Positions 19,779 through 27,691 of a DNA stretch of 64,000 nucleotides are shown piece by piece (within the stretch, counting starts at the first letter, position 1; each line of letters starts with the position of its first letter). The notes under the pieces are model-generated. The model did not search any database. It worked only from the letters and a program-made list of their open reading frames with translations, and had not been told where the DNA came from. This DNA is from Streptomyces sp. NBC_01439 (GTDB lineage Bacteria > Actinomycetota > Actinomycetes > Streptomycetales > Streptomycetaceae). The position numbers and the translations under genes were made by a program. The stretch is taken from NCBI RefSeq assembly GCF_036227605.1, contig NZ_CP109487.1:4593501-4657500 (forward strand). Reading direction: 5' to 3'.

Positions 19779-21422
19779 TCACGAATACCGCGGGTGCGGC
19801 AGCGTCGACGGCGGCAATCCGGGCACCCGGGTGCGTTCCGCGTCGCGTGCGGCGTCCTGCAGGGAGCGGGTCGACAGCGAGCGCAGCGCGGGCGTGTCGC
19901 GGTCCACCCGCAGGGGCGGGTCCTGGTCCTTGGCGGCCAGGACGAAACCCCAGTCCTGCGGTGGTGCGTCGGTCGCGCCGTGGGGGGTGCGGTCGGGTCC
20001 GGCGGCGAAGCCCGTGAGGCGGCCGCCCGCGCTGTAGGGCGCGGTGCGCAGTCCGGCCGCGCGGAGGGTGGAGTCGACGGTCCAGTACGAGCGCGGGCGC
20101 GTGGCCAGCGGTCCGGCGTGCACGGCGATGCGGCCCCCGGGGCGCAGGGCCCGCGCGGCCAGCCCGTAGAACTCCTGCGAGTACAGCTTCGTACTGGGAG
20201 TGATGCCCGGGTCGGGGAGGTCGGAGACGATGACGTCGAAGCGGTCGTCGGCGGCCGGCCCCCGCAGCCAGCGGAAGGCGTCCTGCGTGACGACGGCGAG
20301 CCGCGGGTCCTCGTAGACCCGGGCGTTGAGCGCGGAGAGCATCGGATCGGTGCGGGCGAGGCGGACCACGCCGGGGTCGATTTCGACGACGGTGACGGAG
20401 GAGACGTCCCGGTAGCGGAGCACCTCGCGCGCGGCGAGCCCGTCGCCGCCGCCGAGGACCAGGACGCGGGCGTGCGGGCCGGTCATCGCGGGGTGGACCA
20501 GGGCCTCGTGGTAGCGGTATTCGTCGTAGCCGCTGACCCGCAGCCGCCCGTCCAGGTAGAGGTCGAGGGAGCGCGGGGAACCCGTCTGCGGCCCGGTGAG
20601 CACCAGCTCCTGCACCCCGGTCTGGACGGCGACCCGCACCTCCCCGCCGTAGACGGCGCGCCGGGCGGTCCGCTCGAAGTCGTCGGCGAGGACGGTCGCG
20701 GCGGCGAGCACGGCCAGTACGGTCACGTTCGCGCCGATCAGCAGCCAGCGGCAGCGCCGGCTCAGGTCCCGGCGGAACAGCCACAGGACCAGCCCGCCGC
20801 CGACGATCACGTTGACGGTGCCGGTGACCATGGCACCGGTGAGCTGACCGAGCACCGGGAGCAGCAGGAAGGGGAAGGCGAGGCCGCCGACGAGTGCGCC
20901 CACGTAGTCGGCGGCGAACAGGTCGGCGACGGCGCCGCCCGCGTCCTGTCTGCGGATGCGCTGGATGAGGACCATCAGCAGCGGGATCTCCGCGCCGATG
21001 AGCACCCCGATGGCGAAGGAGAAGGCGACGAGCGCGGGGCGGGACTCCCCCAGCCAGGCGAAGCTCGCGTACAGCGCTATGGCCGACAGCCCGCCGAGGA
21101 GGGCCAGCCCGGCCTCGATGGCGCCGAATCCGAAAGCGGGCCGGTGGCGGAAGCGCTTGGCGAGCAGGGAGCCGACGCCCATGGCGAAGACCATGACGGA
21201 CAGCACGACCGACGCCTGGGTGACGGAGTCGCCGACGAGGTAGGTGCCGAGGGCGAGCAGCTCCAGCTCGTACACGAGCCCGCAGGCGGCGCAGACGAAC
21301 ACGGTGGCCAGGACGAGGAGTCGGCCGGTCCGGGGCCGTACGGGCAGGGCCGCCTGGGCGGTCGCGGCGCCCCGGGGATCCGGAGCCGGGAGCACCCGGC
21401 GCGGGACGGAACGGTCGATCAT
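19779..21422 (-). CDS. Membrane-fused polyamine aminopropyltransferase (spermidine synthase-like)
   Basis: The 547-residue product has about seven membrane segments in the first 240 residues (for example [20 protein letters not shown] and [20 protein letters not shown]), followed by a cytoplasmic spermidine-synthase domain: [30 protein letters not shown] for the SAM-type nucleotide, [14 protein letters not shown], and [20 protein letters not shown]. Fusions of this kind are common in actinomycetes. It may transfer aminopropyl groups, but whether polyamine is the real substrate is uncertain. Confidence 0.88.
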   Translation of the reverse strand: MIDRSVPRRVLPAPDPRGAATAQAALPVRPRTGRLLVLATVFVCAACGLVYELELLALGTYLVGDSVTQASVVLSVMVFAMGVGSLLAKRFRHRPAFGFGAIEAGLALLGGLSAIALYASFAWLGESRPALVAFSFAIGVLIGAEIPLLMVLIQRIRRQDAGGAVADLFAADYVGALVGGLAFPFLLLPVLGQLTGAMVTGTVNVIVGGGLVLWLFRRDLSRRCRWLLIGANVTVLAVLAAATVLADDFERTARRAVYGGEVRVAVQTGVQELVLTGPQTGSPRSLDLYLDGRLRVSGYDEYRYHEALVHPAMTGPHARVLVLGGGDGLAAREVLRYRDVSSVTVVEIDPGVVRLARTDPMLSALNARVYEDPRLAVVTQDAFRWLRGPAADDRFDVIVSDLPDPGITPSTKLYSQEFYGLAARALRPGGRIAVHAGPLATRPRSYWTVDSTLRAAGLRTAPYSAGGRLTGFAAGPDRTPHGATDAPPQDWGFVLAAKDQDPPLRVDRDTPALRSLSTRSLQDAARDAERTRVPGLPPSTLPHPRYS

Positions 21423-21537
21423 GCAGCGAACCGTACGTCACCACTCACCCACATCCGGTCACCCACATGGGTGTAAGTGGCGTACTGATCCGGCCAGTTG
21501 GCGTAACCGTGGCGGGATAATCGCGCCCCGGCACCCG

Positions 21538-22086
21538 CTAGGTCAGCGCGGGCGATTCCAGAGCCGTCGCCGCGGGCGCCCCGATCCGCATGCCCACCCG
21601 CGTCCGGGTGGCCACCAGCTGCCCCTCCTGCGGGTACGCGTGCCAGGTCCGCCAGAGCACCTGGCCCTCGTAGCGCTGCGCGAGCATGGCGGTGAAGGCG
21701 TACGGACTTCCGGGAAAGGTCCCCGCTAGTCCGTTCGGGTGGTCCGCCACCAGTGCGAGCAACTCCTGTGCCCGCCCGGCGAAGGAGCCTCGGGAGAGGG
21801 TTTCGACCCGCGCGGCGAACTCGTACTCCCAGTCGCCCACCCGCTTGGCCACGCCGAGCGGCAGCGGCGTACTACTGCCGGGCATACAGGCGACGGTCTC
21901 CGAGCAGAGCACCTCCCCCTCCTCCAGGAGCACCTGGTGGGACGCCCCGAGCAGGCGCAACTCCACCTTCGCCCCCGAAAGTTCGAGGTTCAGTACGGCC
22001 AGGGCGGGCAACCGGTCCCGACCCAGCGCCCAGGCGAGATCGGCGGCACGCGTGTCGGTGTATGAGGTCTGGAGGGTCGTGAGCAT
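21538..22086 (-). CDS. DUF2617 family protein
   Basis: I chose ATG 22086 (MLTTLQTSYTDTRAADLAWA); a longer frame exists to 22146 but adds an atypical N-terminus. The 182-residue product matches the actinobacterial DUF2617 family, with KVELRLLGASHQVLLE, DWEYEFAARVETLSRG and WRTWHAYPQEGQLVATRT. It is soluble and of unknown function. It lies upstream of the spermidine-synthase-like gene on the same strand, with 115 bp between them. Confidence 0.8.
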   Translation of the reverse strand: MLTTLQTSYTDTRAADLAWALGRDRLPALAVLNLELSGAKVELRLLGASHQVLLEEGEVLCSETVACMPGSSTPLPLGVAKRVGDWEYEFAARVETLSRGSFAGRAQELLALVADHPNGLAGTFPGSPYAFTAMLAQRYEGQVLWRTWHAYPQEGQLVATRTRVGMRIGAPAATALESPALT

Positions 22087-22467
22087 GAGTCGGCTCCGCA
22101 AACGCGCGAGGGAGATGGGCCGGGGCCCGCCAGCGGTAGCAAGCACGGGTGGGGGGACACCGGCACGGGTCCACAGGAAGTCCCGGGAGGTCCGAGGACT
22201 GGTCTACTCAACCGAGGGAATCATGAAAGGCACGGCACTCACAGCGTTTTTACCCAACTTGACGGGGTTTACATCCCCCCGGGGGCTCCGCAGTTCACGT
22301 GTTCAAGAAGTTGCGTCCCGCGCGTCGTCATGCATCGGCGAACAAGAGGGCGCCGGGCGGTAGTCGGACCGCCGAACGCCCTCGTCCACGCGACGTCGCG
22401 CAGGTGTTTCGCACGTGCCGGGCCGAAGCCTCGCACTGCCCCTGTGCCGGCTGGAGCTGCCCCCGTG
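22087..22467. other. 381-bp gap, regulatory only
   Basis: This gap holds the upstream region of the DUF2617 gene and the terminator of the next minus-strand gene (22346-22383). Short open frames here have no recognisable product. Confidence 0.4.
22346..22383 (-). terminator. Two-part stem-loop terminator
   Basis: GAGGGCG (22346-22352) pairs with CGCCCTC (22377-22383), and inside it GGCGGT (22356-22361) pairs with ACCGCC (22368-22373). It lies about 85 bp past the end of the small membrane-protein gene. Confidence 0.55.
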
Positions 22468-22719
22468 TCAGCTGGAACCGCCACCGCACCCGCCACCCCC
22501 GCCGCACGAGGAGGACGATCCCCCGCACGACGAGGAGGATCCGCAGCCGCCCCCCGAAGAACCGCCGTCACCCGTCCACCAGCTGCTGTGGCCGTGCACG
22601 CGACGCCGCCGGTACGAGCCCCGCCTCGTGGACGGGCCCCGCCCCGCGGACGAGCGGACCAGCTTGGTCAGGAAGTACGCCGCGACGAAGAGCAGGATCA
22701 CAACCAAGACGAACCCCAT
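22468..22719 (-). CDS. Small membrane protein with Gly/Ser/Cys-rich tail
   Basis: I set the start at ATG 22719. The 83-residue product has one N-terminal membrane helix (MGFVLVVILLFVAAYFLTKL), a basic stretch (RRGSYRRRRVHGHSSWW), and a C-terminal tail of almost only Gly, Ser and Cys, with Cys spaced every 5-8 residues. The tail may bind metal or be cross-linked. It is divergent from the aminotransferase gene. The family is not known to me. Confidence 0.65.
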   Translation of the reverse strand: MGFVLVVILLFVAAYFLTKLVRSSAGRGPSTRRGSYRRRRVHGHSSWWTGDGGSSGGGCGSSSSCGGSSSSCGGGGGCGGGSS

Positions 22720-22847
22720 GTTCGCCACCTCTCTCACACCCCGGTCGTCCCGGGGGAGCGGGATCCCCGCGTCCCGCGTGAAGGGGGAATGCCCCCGGGC
22801 CGCGCGACCCAAAGCACACTTGAGGAAGTCCAGAGGTTGCCCTCAGG

Positions 22848-24044
22848 ATGACGACCATGAGCACACCCGTGGGCAGCGACCGCCCCTTCCTGAACCGCCG
22901 CCTGGCGGCCTTCGGCACGACGATCTTCGCGGAGATGTCGGCGCTGGCCGCGCGCACCGGTTCGATCAACCTCGGCCAGGGTTTCCCCGACACCGACGGC
23001 CCGGCGCAGATCGCCGAGGCTGCCTCCCGCGCGGTCCTCACGGGACTCGGCAACCAGTACCCACCGGGCCCGGGCGTCCCGGAGCTGCGCACCGCGATCG
23101 CCGCGCACCAGCACCGCTTCTACGGGCTCGACCACGACCCCGACACCGAGGTCCTCGTCACGGCGGGCGCCACGGAAGCCATCGCCGCCTCCCTCCTCGC
23201 CCTCCTGGAACCGGGCGACGAGGTCATCGCCCTGGAGCCGTACTACGACTCGTACGCGGCCTGCATCGCCATGGCCGGCGCGGTACGCGTCCCCGTCACC
23301 CTGCGCCCGCACGCCGGAGCCTTCGCCCTCGACCTGGACGAACTGCGCGCCGCCGTCACCCCGCGCACCCGCCTGCTGCTCCTGAACACCCCGCACAACC
23401 CGACGGGCACCGTCCTGACGCCGGCCGAGCTCACGGCGATCGCCGAACTGGCGATCGAGCGCGACCTGCTGGTCGTCACGGACGAGGTGTACGAGCACCT
23501 GGTCTTCGAGGGCGCCCACACCCCCCTGGCGAGCCTCCCGGGCATGCGCGGGCGCACGGTCACCATTTCCTCCGCCGGAAAGACCTACTCGTTCACCGGC
23601 TGGAAGGTCGGCTGGGTCACCGCGCCCGCGGAGCTGATCACGGCGGTGCGTTCGGCGAAGCAGTTCCTCACCTACGTCTCCTCCGGCCCCTTCCAGTACG
23701 CGATCGCCGAGGCCCTCGCCCTGCCCGACAGCTACTATGACGACTTCCGCGCCGACCTGGCCGCCAAGCGCGACCTCCTGGCCGACGGCCTCGCGGCGGC
23801 CGGCTTCGAGGTCTTCCGCCCGCAGGGCACGTACTTCATCACCACGGACATCACCCCGCTCGGCGAGAAGGACGGCCTCGCCTTCTGCCGCGCCCTCCCG
23901 GAACGATGCGGCGTGGTCGCCGTCCCGAACCAGGTCTTCTACGACGACAAGGCCGCGGGCAGGACCCAGGTCCGCTGGGCCTTCTGCAAGCGGCCGGAGG
24001 TTTTGCAGGAGGCGGTGGAACGCCTCGGTCGACTGGCTCGCTGA
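22848..24044 (+). CDS. PLP-dependent class I/II aminotransferase
   Basis: The 398-residue product is a fold-type I aminotransferase: SINLGQGFPDTDGP, YPPGPGVPELRTAI, VTAGATEAIAASLLALL, LLNTPHNPTGTVL, VVTDEVYEHLVFEG, and the PLP lysine in SSAGKTYSFTGWKVGW. The GQGFPD start and overall pattern fit the kynurenine/glutamine transaminase and DapC-like group. The exact amino donor is not decidable; it may transaminate kynurenine, N-succinyl-DAP or methionine-related keto acids. It is monocistronic. Confidence 0.9.
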   Translation: MTTMSTPVGSDRPFLNRRLAAFGTTIFAEMSALAARTGSINLGQGFPDTDGPAQIAEAASRAVLTGLGNQYPPGPGVPELRTAIAAHQHRFYGLDHDPDTEVLVTAGATEAIAASLLALLEPGDEVIALEPYYDSYAACIAMAGAVRVPVTLRPHAGAFALDLDELRAAVTPRTRLLLLNTPHNPTGTVLTPAELTAIAELAIERDLLVVTDEVYEHLVFEGAHTPLASLPGMRGRTVTISSAGKTYSFTGWKVGWVTAPAELITAVRSAKQFLTYVSSGPFQYAIAEALALPDSYYDDFRADLAAKRDLLADGLAAAGFEVFRPQGTYFITTDITPLGEKDGLAFCRALPERCGVVAVPNQVFYDDKAAGRTQVRWAFCKRPEVLQEAVERLGRLAR

Positions 24045-24061
24045 GTAGCGGGCCACGGGGA

Positions 24062-24106
24062 CGTGCGGGCGCGGGGCCGGCCTTCCAACCGGCCCCGTCC
24101 CGCACG
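24062..24106. terminator. Bidirectional terminator
   Basis: CGTGCGGG (24062-24069) pairs with CCCGCACG (24099-24106), and GGGGCCGG (24073-24080) with CCGGCCCC (24089-24096). It lies between the convergent aminotransferase and toxin-like genes. Confidence 0.75.
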
Positions 24107-24117
24107 GGAACTACGAG

Positions 24118-24468
24118 CTACTCGGTTTCCTCGGGCTGCTGAGTGGACGCGTACACCGGAACGACAGTCGATGTCTCGGGGCTGACCGGGTAGCGCACCC
24201 GGCCGCCGCTCGTGACCTCGAACTCCCACTGCTCCAGCGCGGATCCCTTCCAATCCTTGGTGGAGAGCCTCCCGCGCAGCTGGTGCTGACGGTTCCAGTT
24301 GTCACGCGACAACGGGTCGGTGCGCAGCGCCTCGAGGCAGCGGTGGGCGCTGGGCAGCGCCGCGCGGCACAGCTCCTCCCACCCCGTCACGGCCTCCGTG
24401 GTCCCGAAGACCACGTTCCACCCGCTCAGGGGTGGGACGCTGACACGATCGCCCTTCTTCGGGCTCAC
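24118..24468 (-). CDS. Putative toxin of a type II toxin-antitoxin pair
   Basis: The 116-residue product begins MSPKKGDRVSVPPLSGWNVV and contains TGWEELCRAALPSAHRCLEA, then LSRDNWNRQHQLRGRLSTKD and a strand-rich C-terminus (EQWEFEVTSGGRVRYPVS). Its ATG overlaps the stop of the upstream gene by 4 nt (ATGA). Size, basic centre and coupling fit a RelE-like toxin, as does pairing with a Phd-like protein. No catalytic residue can be named with confidence. The function is inferred mainly from the arrangement. Confidence 0.6.
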   Translation of the reverse strand: MSPKKGDRVSVPPLSGWNVVFGTTEAVTGWEELCRAALPSAHRCLEALRTDPLSRDNWNRQHQLRGRLSTKDWKGSALEQWEFEVTSGGRVRYPVSPETSTVVPVYASTQQPEETE

Positions 24469-24950
24469 CCGCCCACCTCGACCGGGCCCAGGTCGTCCCC
24501 GTCGAGCGGACGCAGAGCTTCCTTGAGCTGCTCAGGATCCGCGTTGATACGAGCTGTCGCCCTCCAGGAGACGAGCGCGCGGTGCACGGCGTCCCGCGCG
24601 CCCAGCTCCGCCGCATCGGAAAGCGCTTCCAGGAGTTCCACGGTGAACGCACGCATCTCTCCGTCGTCCAGATGCCGCACCCACGGGAAGACTTCGGGCA
24701 GCGCCAGCAGGAGCGACCGGGCTCCGTCATCGTGCTTCATGAGCGCGAGGAAGAGCCGGGACGCCGTCGTGAGGTTCTCCTCGGTGCGTTCCGCGTGCGC
24801 GGCTGTCGTCAGCACCATGTCGGGCGCGTCCCGATGCGTGACACGCAGAGCACCGAGGACGGTGGCCCGGGCGGCTACGGCCTTCGGGTTTCTCGACAGA
24901 TCCGTGAACGAAACCGACTCGGGTTCGGCTCCCAGGTAAGCAAGGCTCAT
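24465..24950 (-). CDS. Putative antitoxin (Phd/YefM-like N-terminus with long C-terminal region)
   Basis: The 161-residue product starts MSLAYLGAEPESVSFTDLSR. The first 50 residues resemble a Phd/YefM DNA-binding antitoxin (VSFTDLSRNPKAVAARATVL, then LRVTHRDAPDMVLTT). The remaining 110 residues are helical and acidic (for example LMKHDDGARSLLLALPEVFP, VRHLDDGEMRAFTVELLEAL) and longer than in usual Phd proteins. The gene overlaps the toxin-like gene by 4 nt. Repeats directly upstream of the ATG suggest autoregulation, and the -10 box spacing suggests a leaderless mRNA. Confidence 0.65.
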   Translation of the reverse strand: MSLAYLGAEPESVSFTDLSRNPKAVAARATVLGALRVTHRDAPDMVLTTAAHAERTEENLTTASRLFLALMKHDDGARSLLLALPEVFPWVRHLDDGEMRAFTVELLEALSDAAELGARDAVHRALVSWRATARINADPEQLKEALRPLDGDDLGPVEVGG

Positions 24951-24981
24951 ACTCAGACTGTACTCAGATTGTGTTCTGAGT
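24951..24981 (-). promoter_or_regulatory. Operator and leaderless promoter of the toxin-antitoxin-like pair
   Basis: ACTCAGA occurs at 24951-24957 and 24962-24968, and its inverse TCTGAGT at 24975-24981. On the minus strand TACAGT (24961-24956) is a -10 box placed about 6 nt before the ATG, the spacing of leaderless actinobacterial transcripts. The repeats overlap it, as expected for antitoxin autorepression. Confidence 0.55.
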
Positions 24982-24994
24982 GCCAGGGTTTAGC

Positions 24995-25082
24995 GGGCCG
25001 GTGCGCAGCGCCCCAAGGCAGCGGTGGGCACCGGGCAGCGCCGCGCGGCACAGCTGCTCCCCGCCCGTCACCGCCTCCGTGC
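24995..25082 (-). pseudogene. Duplicated fragment of the toxin-like gene
   Basis: About 88 bp here match 24314-24401 inside the toxin-like gene at roughly 90% by eye; shared words include GTGCGCAGCGCC, GCAGCGGTGGGC and GGCAGCGCCGCGCGGCACAG. Translated, it gives CRAALPGAHRCLGALRTGPL against CRAALPSAHRCLEALRTDPL. It has no start and no rest of gene. It is a remnant of a second toxin copy upstream of the pair. Confidence 0.75.
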
Positions 25083-25275
25083 AGGACGTCCTGCGCGAGG
25101 CCGCCGAGCGGCTGCGCCGGCCGTGGGCCGTCCCTTTCGGACGGGCCGTTCCGACGTCCGTCACCCCGCGTCCTTGCGGGGTTGTGGGGCCGGTGTGAAG
25201 CTGTGCGTCGTGCAAGTGCCCGAAGCCCTCACCGCCGGGTGAGCGGAACCACCGCGAGCTGGAGAGTCGGGATTC

Positions 25276-26466
25276 ATGGCAACGGGCAGAGCGGCCGTGT
25301 CCGCGTCGCCGCTGGAGATGCGCGCGGTCCGGGCCGTGCGGTCGGCCGCGCCGACCACCGTGCTCGCGCTCGGGGTGTTCGCCGCCGTGCGCGGGGCCGG
25401 GGTGCTGGTGCTCGGCCTCGGGGCCTGGTGGGCCGGGCGGGATCCGCTGAAGGTGCTCGGCAGGTCCTGGGACTCGGACTGGTACCTCCGGATCGCCGCC
25501 CACGGCTACGGGCGGACCCTGATGTGGCCCGAGGCCACCACCGGAACCGGGCCCGTCCAGAGCGACTACGCCTTCTTCCCGCTCTACCCCACCCTGATAC
25601 GGCTGGTCTCCGAGATACTGCCCGGCGGGATGGTCCCCGCCGCCCTCCTCGTCGCATGGGTCTCCGCCGCCGTGGCCGCCCTCGGGATCTACCGGGTCGG
25701 AGAGCAGGTGATCGGGCCGCGCGCCGGGCTGCTGCTCGTGGGGCTGTGGGCGGCACTGCCGCACGCCGTGGTGCTCACCCTCGCCTACACCGAGGCCCTG
25801 CTGACCGCCTTCGCCGCCTGGACGCTGTACGCCCTGCTGCGCGGCCGCTGGCTGTGGGCCGCCGGCCTCGCCGTACTGGCCGGGCTGACCCGGCCCACCG
25901 GGCTGGCCGTCGCGGCCGCCGTCTCGGCCACGGCCCTGTACGCGATCCTCGTACGAAGATCCCGGGCACCCGAGGTGTGGCTGGCCGGGCTGGTGGCGCC
26001 GGCGGGCTGGGCGGCGTACGTCCTGGCCGTCGGGGCGAAGGTGAGCGATCCCCTCGGCGGCTACTTCGCCGTCCAGCGCGGCTGGGGCTCCCGCTTCGAC
26101 TTCGGCATCGGGGCACTGCGCTCCGCCGAGCGGGTGCTGACCGGCGGAGCCGTGCCGCTCGCCACCACCGTGACCGTGGTCCTGCTGGCCGCGGCCGGGC
26201 TGCTGGCGGTGCTGCTGGTCCTGGACCGCACCCCGCTGGCGCTGCTCACTTACACCGCGGTGCTGCTGGTCATCGGTTTCGGCGGGGCCGGATTCTTCGA
26301 GTCCAAGCCGCGATTCCTGCTGCCGGCCTTCCCGCTGCTCCTGCCGCTGGCCGCCGTCATGGCGAAAGCCCGGCCTGGCACCGCGGTCATGGTGACCGCG
26401 GTGGTGGCCGGGCTCGGCTACGGCTACGGGCTCTACCTGCTGCTGATCGCCCGTGTGCCGCTGTAA
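25276..26466 (+). CDS. PIG-V-like GT-C mannosyltransferase family membrane protein
   Basis: The 396-residue product has about nine membrane helices and the GT-C acidic loop after the first helix, WDSDWYLRIAAHGYG (about residues 72-86), the donor and metal-binding position in this class. SDYAFFPLYPTLIRLVSEIL and LTLAYTEALLTAFAAWTLYA are typical of the PIG-V / mannosyltransferase 2 group. It probably transfers mannose from a polyprenyl-phosphate donor to an extracytoplasmic acceptor. ATG 25276 follows GGAGAG. Confidence 0.8.
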   Translation: MATGRAAVSASPLEMRAVRAVRSAAPTTVLALGVFAAVRGAGVLVLGLGAWWAGRDPLKVLGRSWDSDWYLRIAAHGYGRTLMWPEATTGTGPVQSDYAFFPLYPTLIRLVSEILPGGMVPAALLVAWVSAAVAALGIYRVGEQVIGPRAGLLLVGLWAALPHAVVLTLAYTEALLTAFAAWTLYALLRGRWLWAAGLAVLAGLTRPTGLAVAAAVSATALYAILVRRSRAPEVWLAGLVAPAGWAAYVLAVGAKVSDPLGGYFAVQRGWGSRFDFGIGALRSAERVLTGGAVPLATTVTVVLLAAAGLLAVLLVLDRTPLALLTYTAVLLVIGFGGAGFFESKPRFLLPAFPLLLPLAAVMAKARPGTAVMVTAVVAGLGYGYGLYLLLIARVPL

Positions 26467-26469
26467 CGG

Positions 26470-27015
26470 CTAGCTGTCCGCGTCGCCGTTGCTGTCGTCG
26501 TCGCCGTCGGTGGAGTCGATGTCCTGCTCCAGGCCGAGCTGCTCGACGAGCCACTTGTCGAACTCGATGGACGCGCGGACCCAGCTGACCGTGGAGGACA
26601 CGAAGTGCTCCAGGTTGACGCCGGTGCCGATCAGCATCTGCGCCTCACCGATCAGGCGGACCGAGCCGTCGTCGTGGGTGTGGCTGTAGACCTTCGGCCA
26701 CAGGGTGCGGCGGTTCCAGTCGTCGATCGACTCGAGAAGCTGCGGCTTCTCGTCGATCTTGTGCGGACGGTCGTAGAAGGTCCGCACCGAGAAGACCTGC
26801 TGCTCGTCCTCGCCGCGGAACATGAAGTACGTGCGGAACTCCTCCCACGGCGCCGCGAGGTCACCCTCGTCGTCGACGACGTACTTGAGCTCCATCTGCT
26901 CCAGCAGCTGCTTGACCAGATCCTGGTCGGGGACGACGGGGCCCGCCGGTCCTGTGGCCTGCGGATCGGGCTGCTGCCCTCCGAAGTTCGGAATCGAGGC
27001 CGGGTCGATGCTCAC
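26470..27015 (-). CDS. YbjN-domain protein
   Basis: I set the start at GTG 27015 because GAAGGGAA lies just upstream; the open frame continues further but without coding character. The 181-residue product has the YbjN / type III-chaperone-like fold: MELKYVVDDEGDLAAPWEEF, TYFMFRGEDEQQVFSVRTFY, WNRRTLWPKVYSHTHDDGSV and FVSSTVSWVRASIEFDKWLV, with an acidic tail. YbjN proteins affect motility and stress traits by unknown means. It converges on the mannosyltransferase gene with only 3 bp between. Confidence 0.82.
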   Translation of the reverse strand: MSIDPASIPNFGGQQPDPQATGPAGPVVPDQDLVKQLLEQMELKYVVDDEGDLAAPWEEFRTYFMFRGEDEQQVFSVRTFYDRPHKIDEKPQLLESIDDWNRRTLWPKVYSHTHDDGSVRLIGEAQMLIGTGVNLEHFVSSTVSWVRASIEFDKWLVEQLGLEQDIDSTDGDDDSNGDADS

Positions 27016-27138
27016 CGTGTTTTCCCTTCGTGCGGATACCTGCATCCTCCCCCATTGCGCCCACCCCGTGTCCAGCCCCGCACGTACGATCCGCTCCGGG
27101 CAGAAAGCGTAAGAATCGAGTAAGGGGGGCGGATCGCC

Positions 27139-27597
27139 GTGCGCGGTACGTTCAAGCCGGTCCTGGGGCTGTCGCTGGCCGTCTGCGTCGCCGTGGGCGC
27201 CGGGGCGCTGTGGCGGGTCATGGAGGATCCGGGCGACGGGGGCGGCCCCCGGGGGACGGCCGACTGCGCGCGGGTCATGGAGTTCGCCCGGATGGCCCCG
27301 CCGGCGGGCATGCGGAACGCGAAGTGCGACCGGACCGAGGCGGCCGACGGCCGCACGACGGTCCTGGGCACGTTCCGCATGGAACACGCCGATACCCAGG
27401 CGTGGGTCGCGTCCTTTCCGAAGGCACCGGAGCAGGTCGGCTGCCCCGGACCCCATCCGGAGAACTACGACCCGGAGAGCGAGGGGTGCTTCGTCCTCGC
27501 CCACGACGCGCCGCAGCCCGGCCGGGCGGCCGGGCTGCGCATGCGGATTACCCCGGAGGTCGGCACGACCGCGAAGGTCCGCTTCGACGCGTCCTGA
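27139..27597 (+). CDS. Hypothetical exported or membrane-anchored protein
   Basis: The 152-residue product starts at GTG 27139 after a GGGGGG-rich ribosome-binding region. An N-terminal hydrophobic segment (LGLSLAVCVAVGAGALW, residues 8-24) is a signal anchor. The outer part has four cysteines (TADCARVM, NAKCDRTE, QVGCPGPH, SEGCFVLA) that could form two disulfides. No family is recognised. It converges on clpB. Confidence 0.65.
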   Translation: MRGTFKPVLGLSLAVCVAVGAGALWRVMEDPGDGGGPRGTADCARVMEFARMAPPAGMRNAKCDRTEAADGRTTVLGTFRMEHADTQAWVASFPKAPEQVGCPGPHPENYDPESEGCFVLAHDAPQPGRAAGLRMRITPEVGTTAKVRFDAS

Positions 27598-27661
27598 GGC
27601 GGTCGGCGGTGCCCCGGGGGCGGCCGGCCGCGTCCTCAAGACGGCGGCCGTGCCCCGGGGC

Positions 27662-27687
27662 GGCGGCCGTGTCCCGGGGCGGCCGCC
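27662..27687. terminator. Candidate terminator after clpB
   Basis: GGCGGCC (27662-27668) can pair with GGCCGCC (27681-27687), 5 bp past the clpB stop. The surrounding 90 bp repeat the words GGCGGCCG and CCCCGGGG, so alternative pairings exist. Confidence 0.4.
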
Positions 27688-27691
27688 ACGC

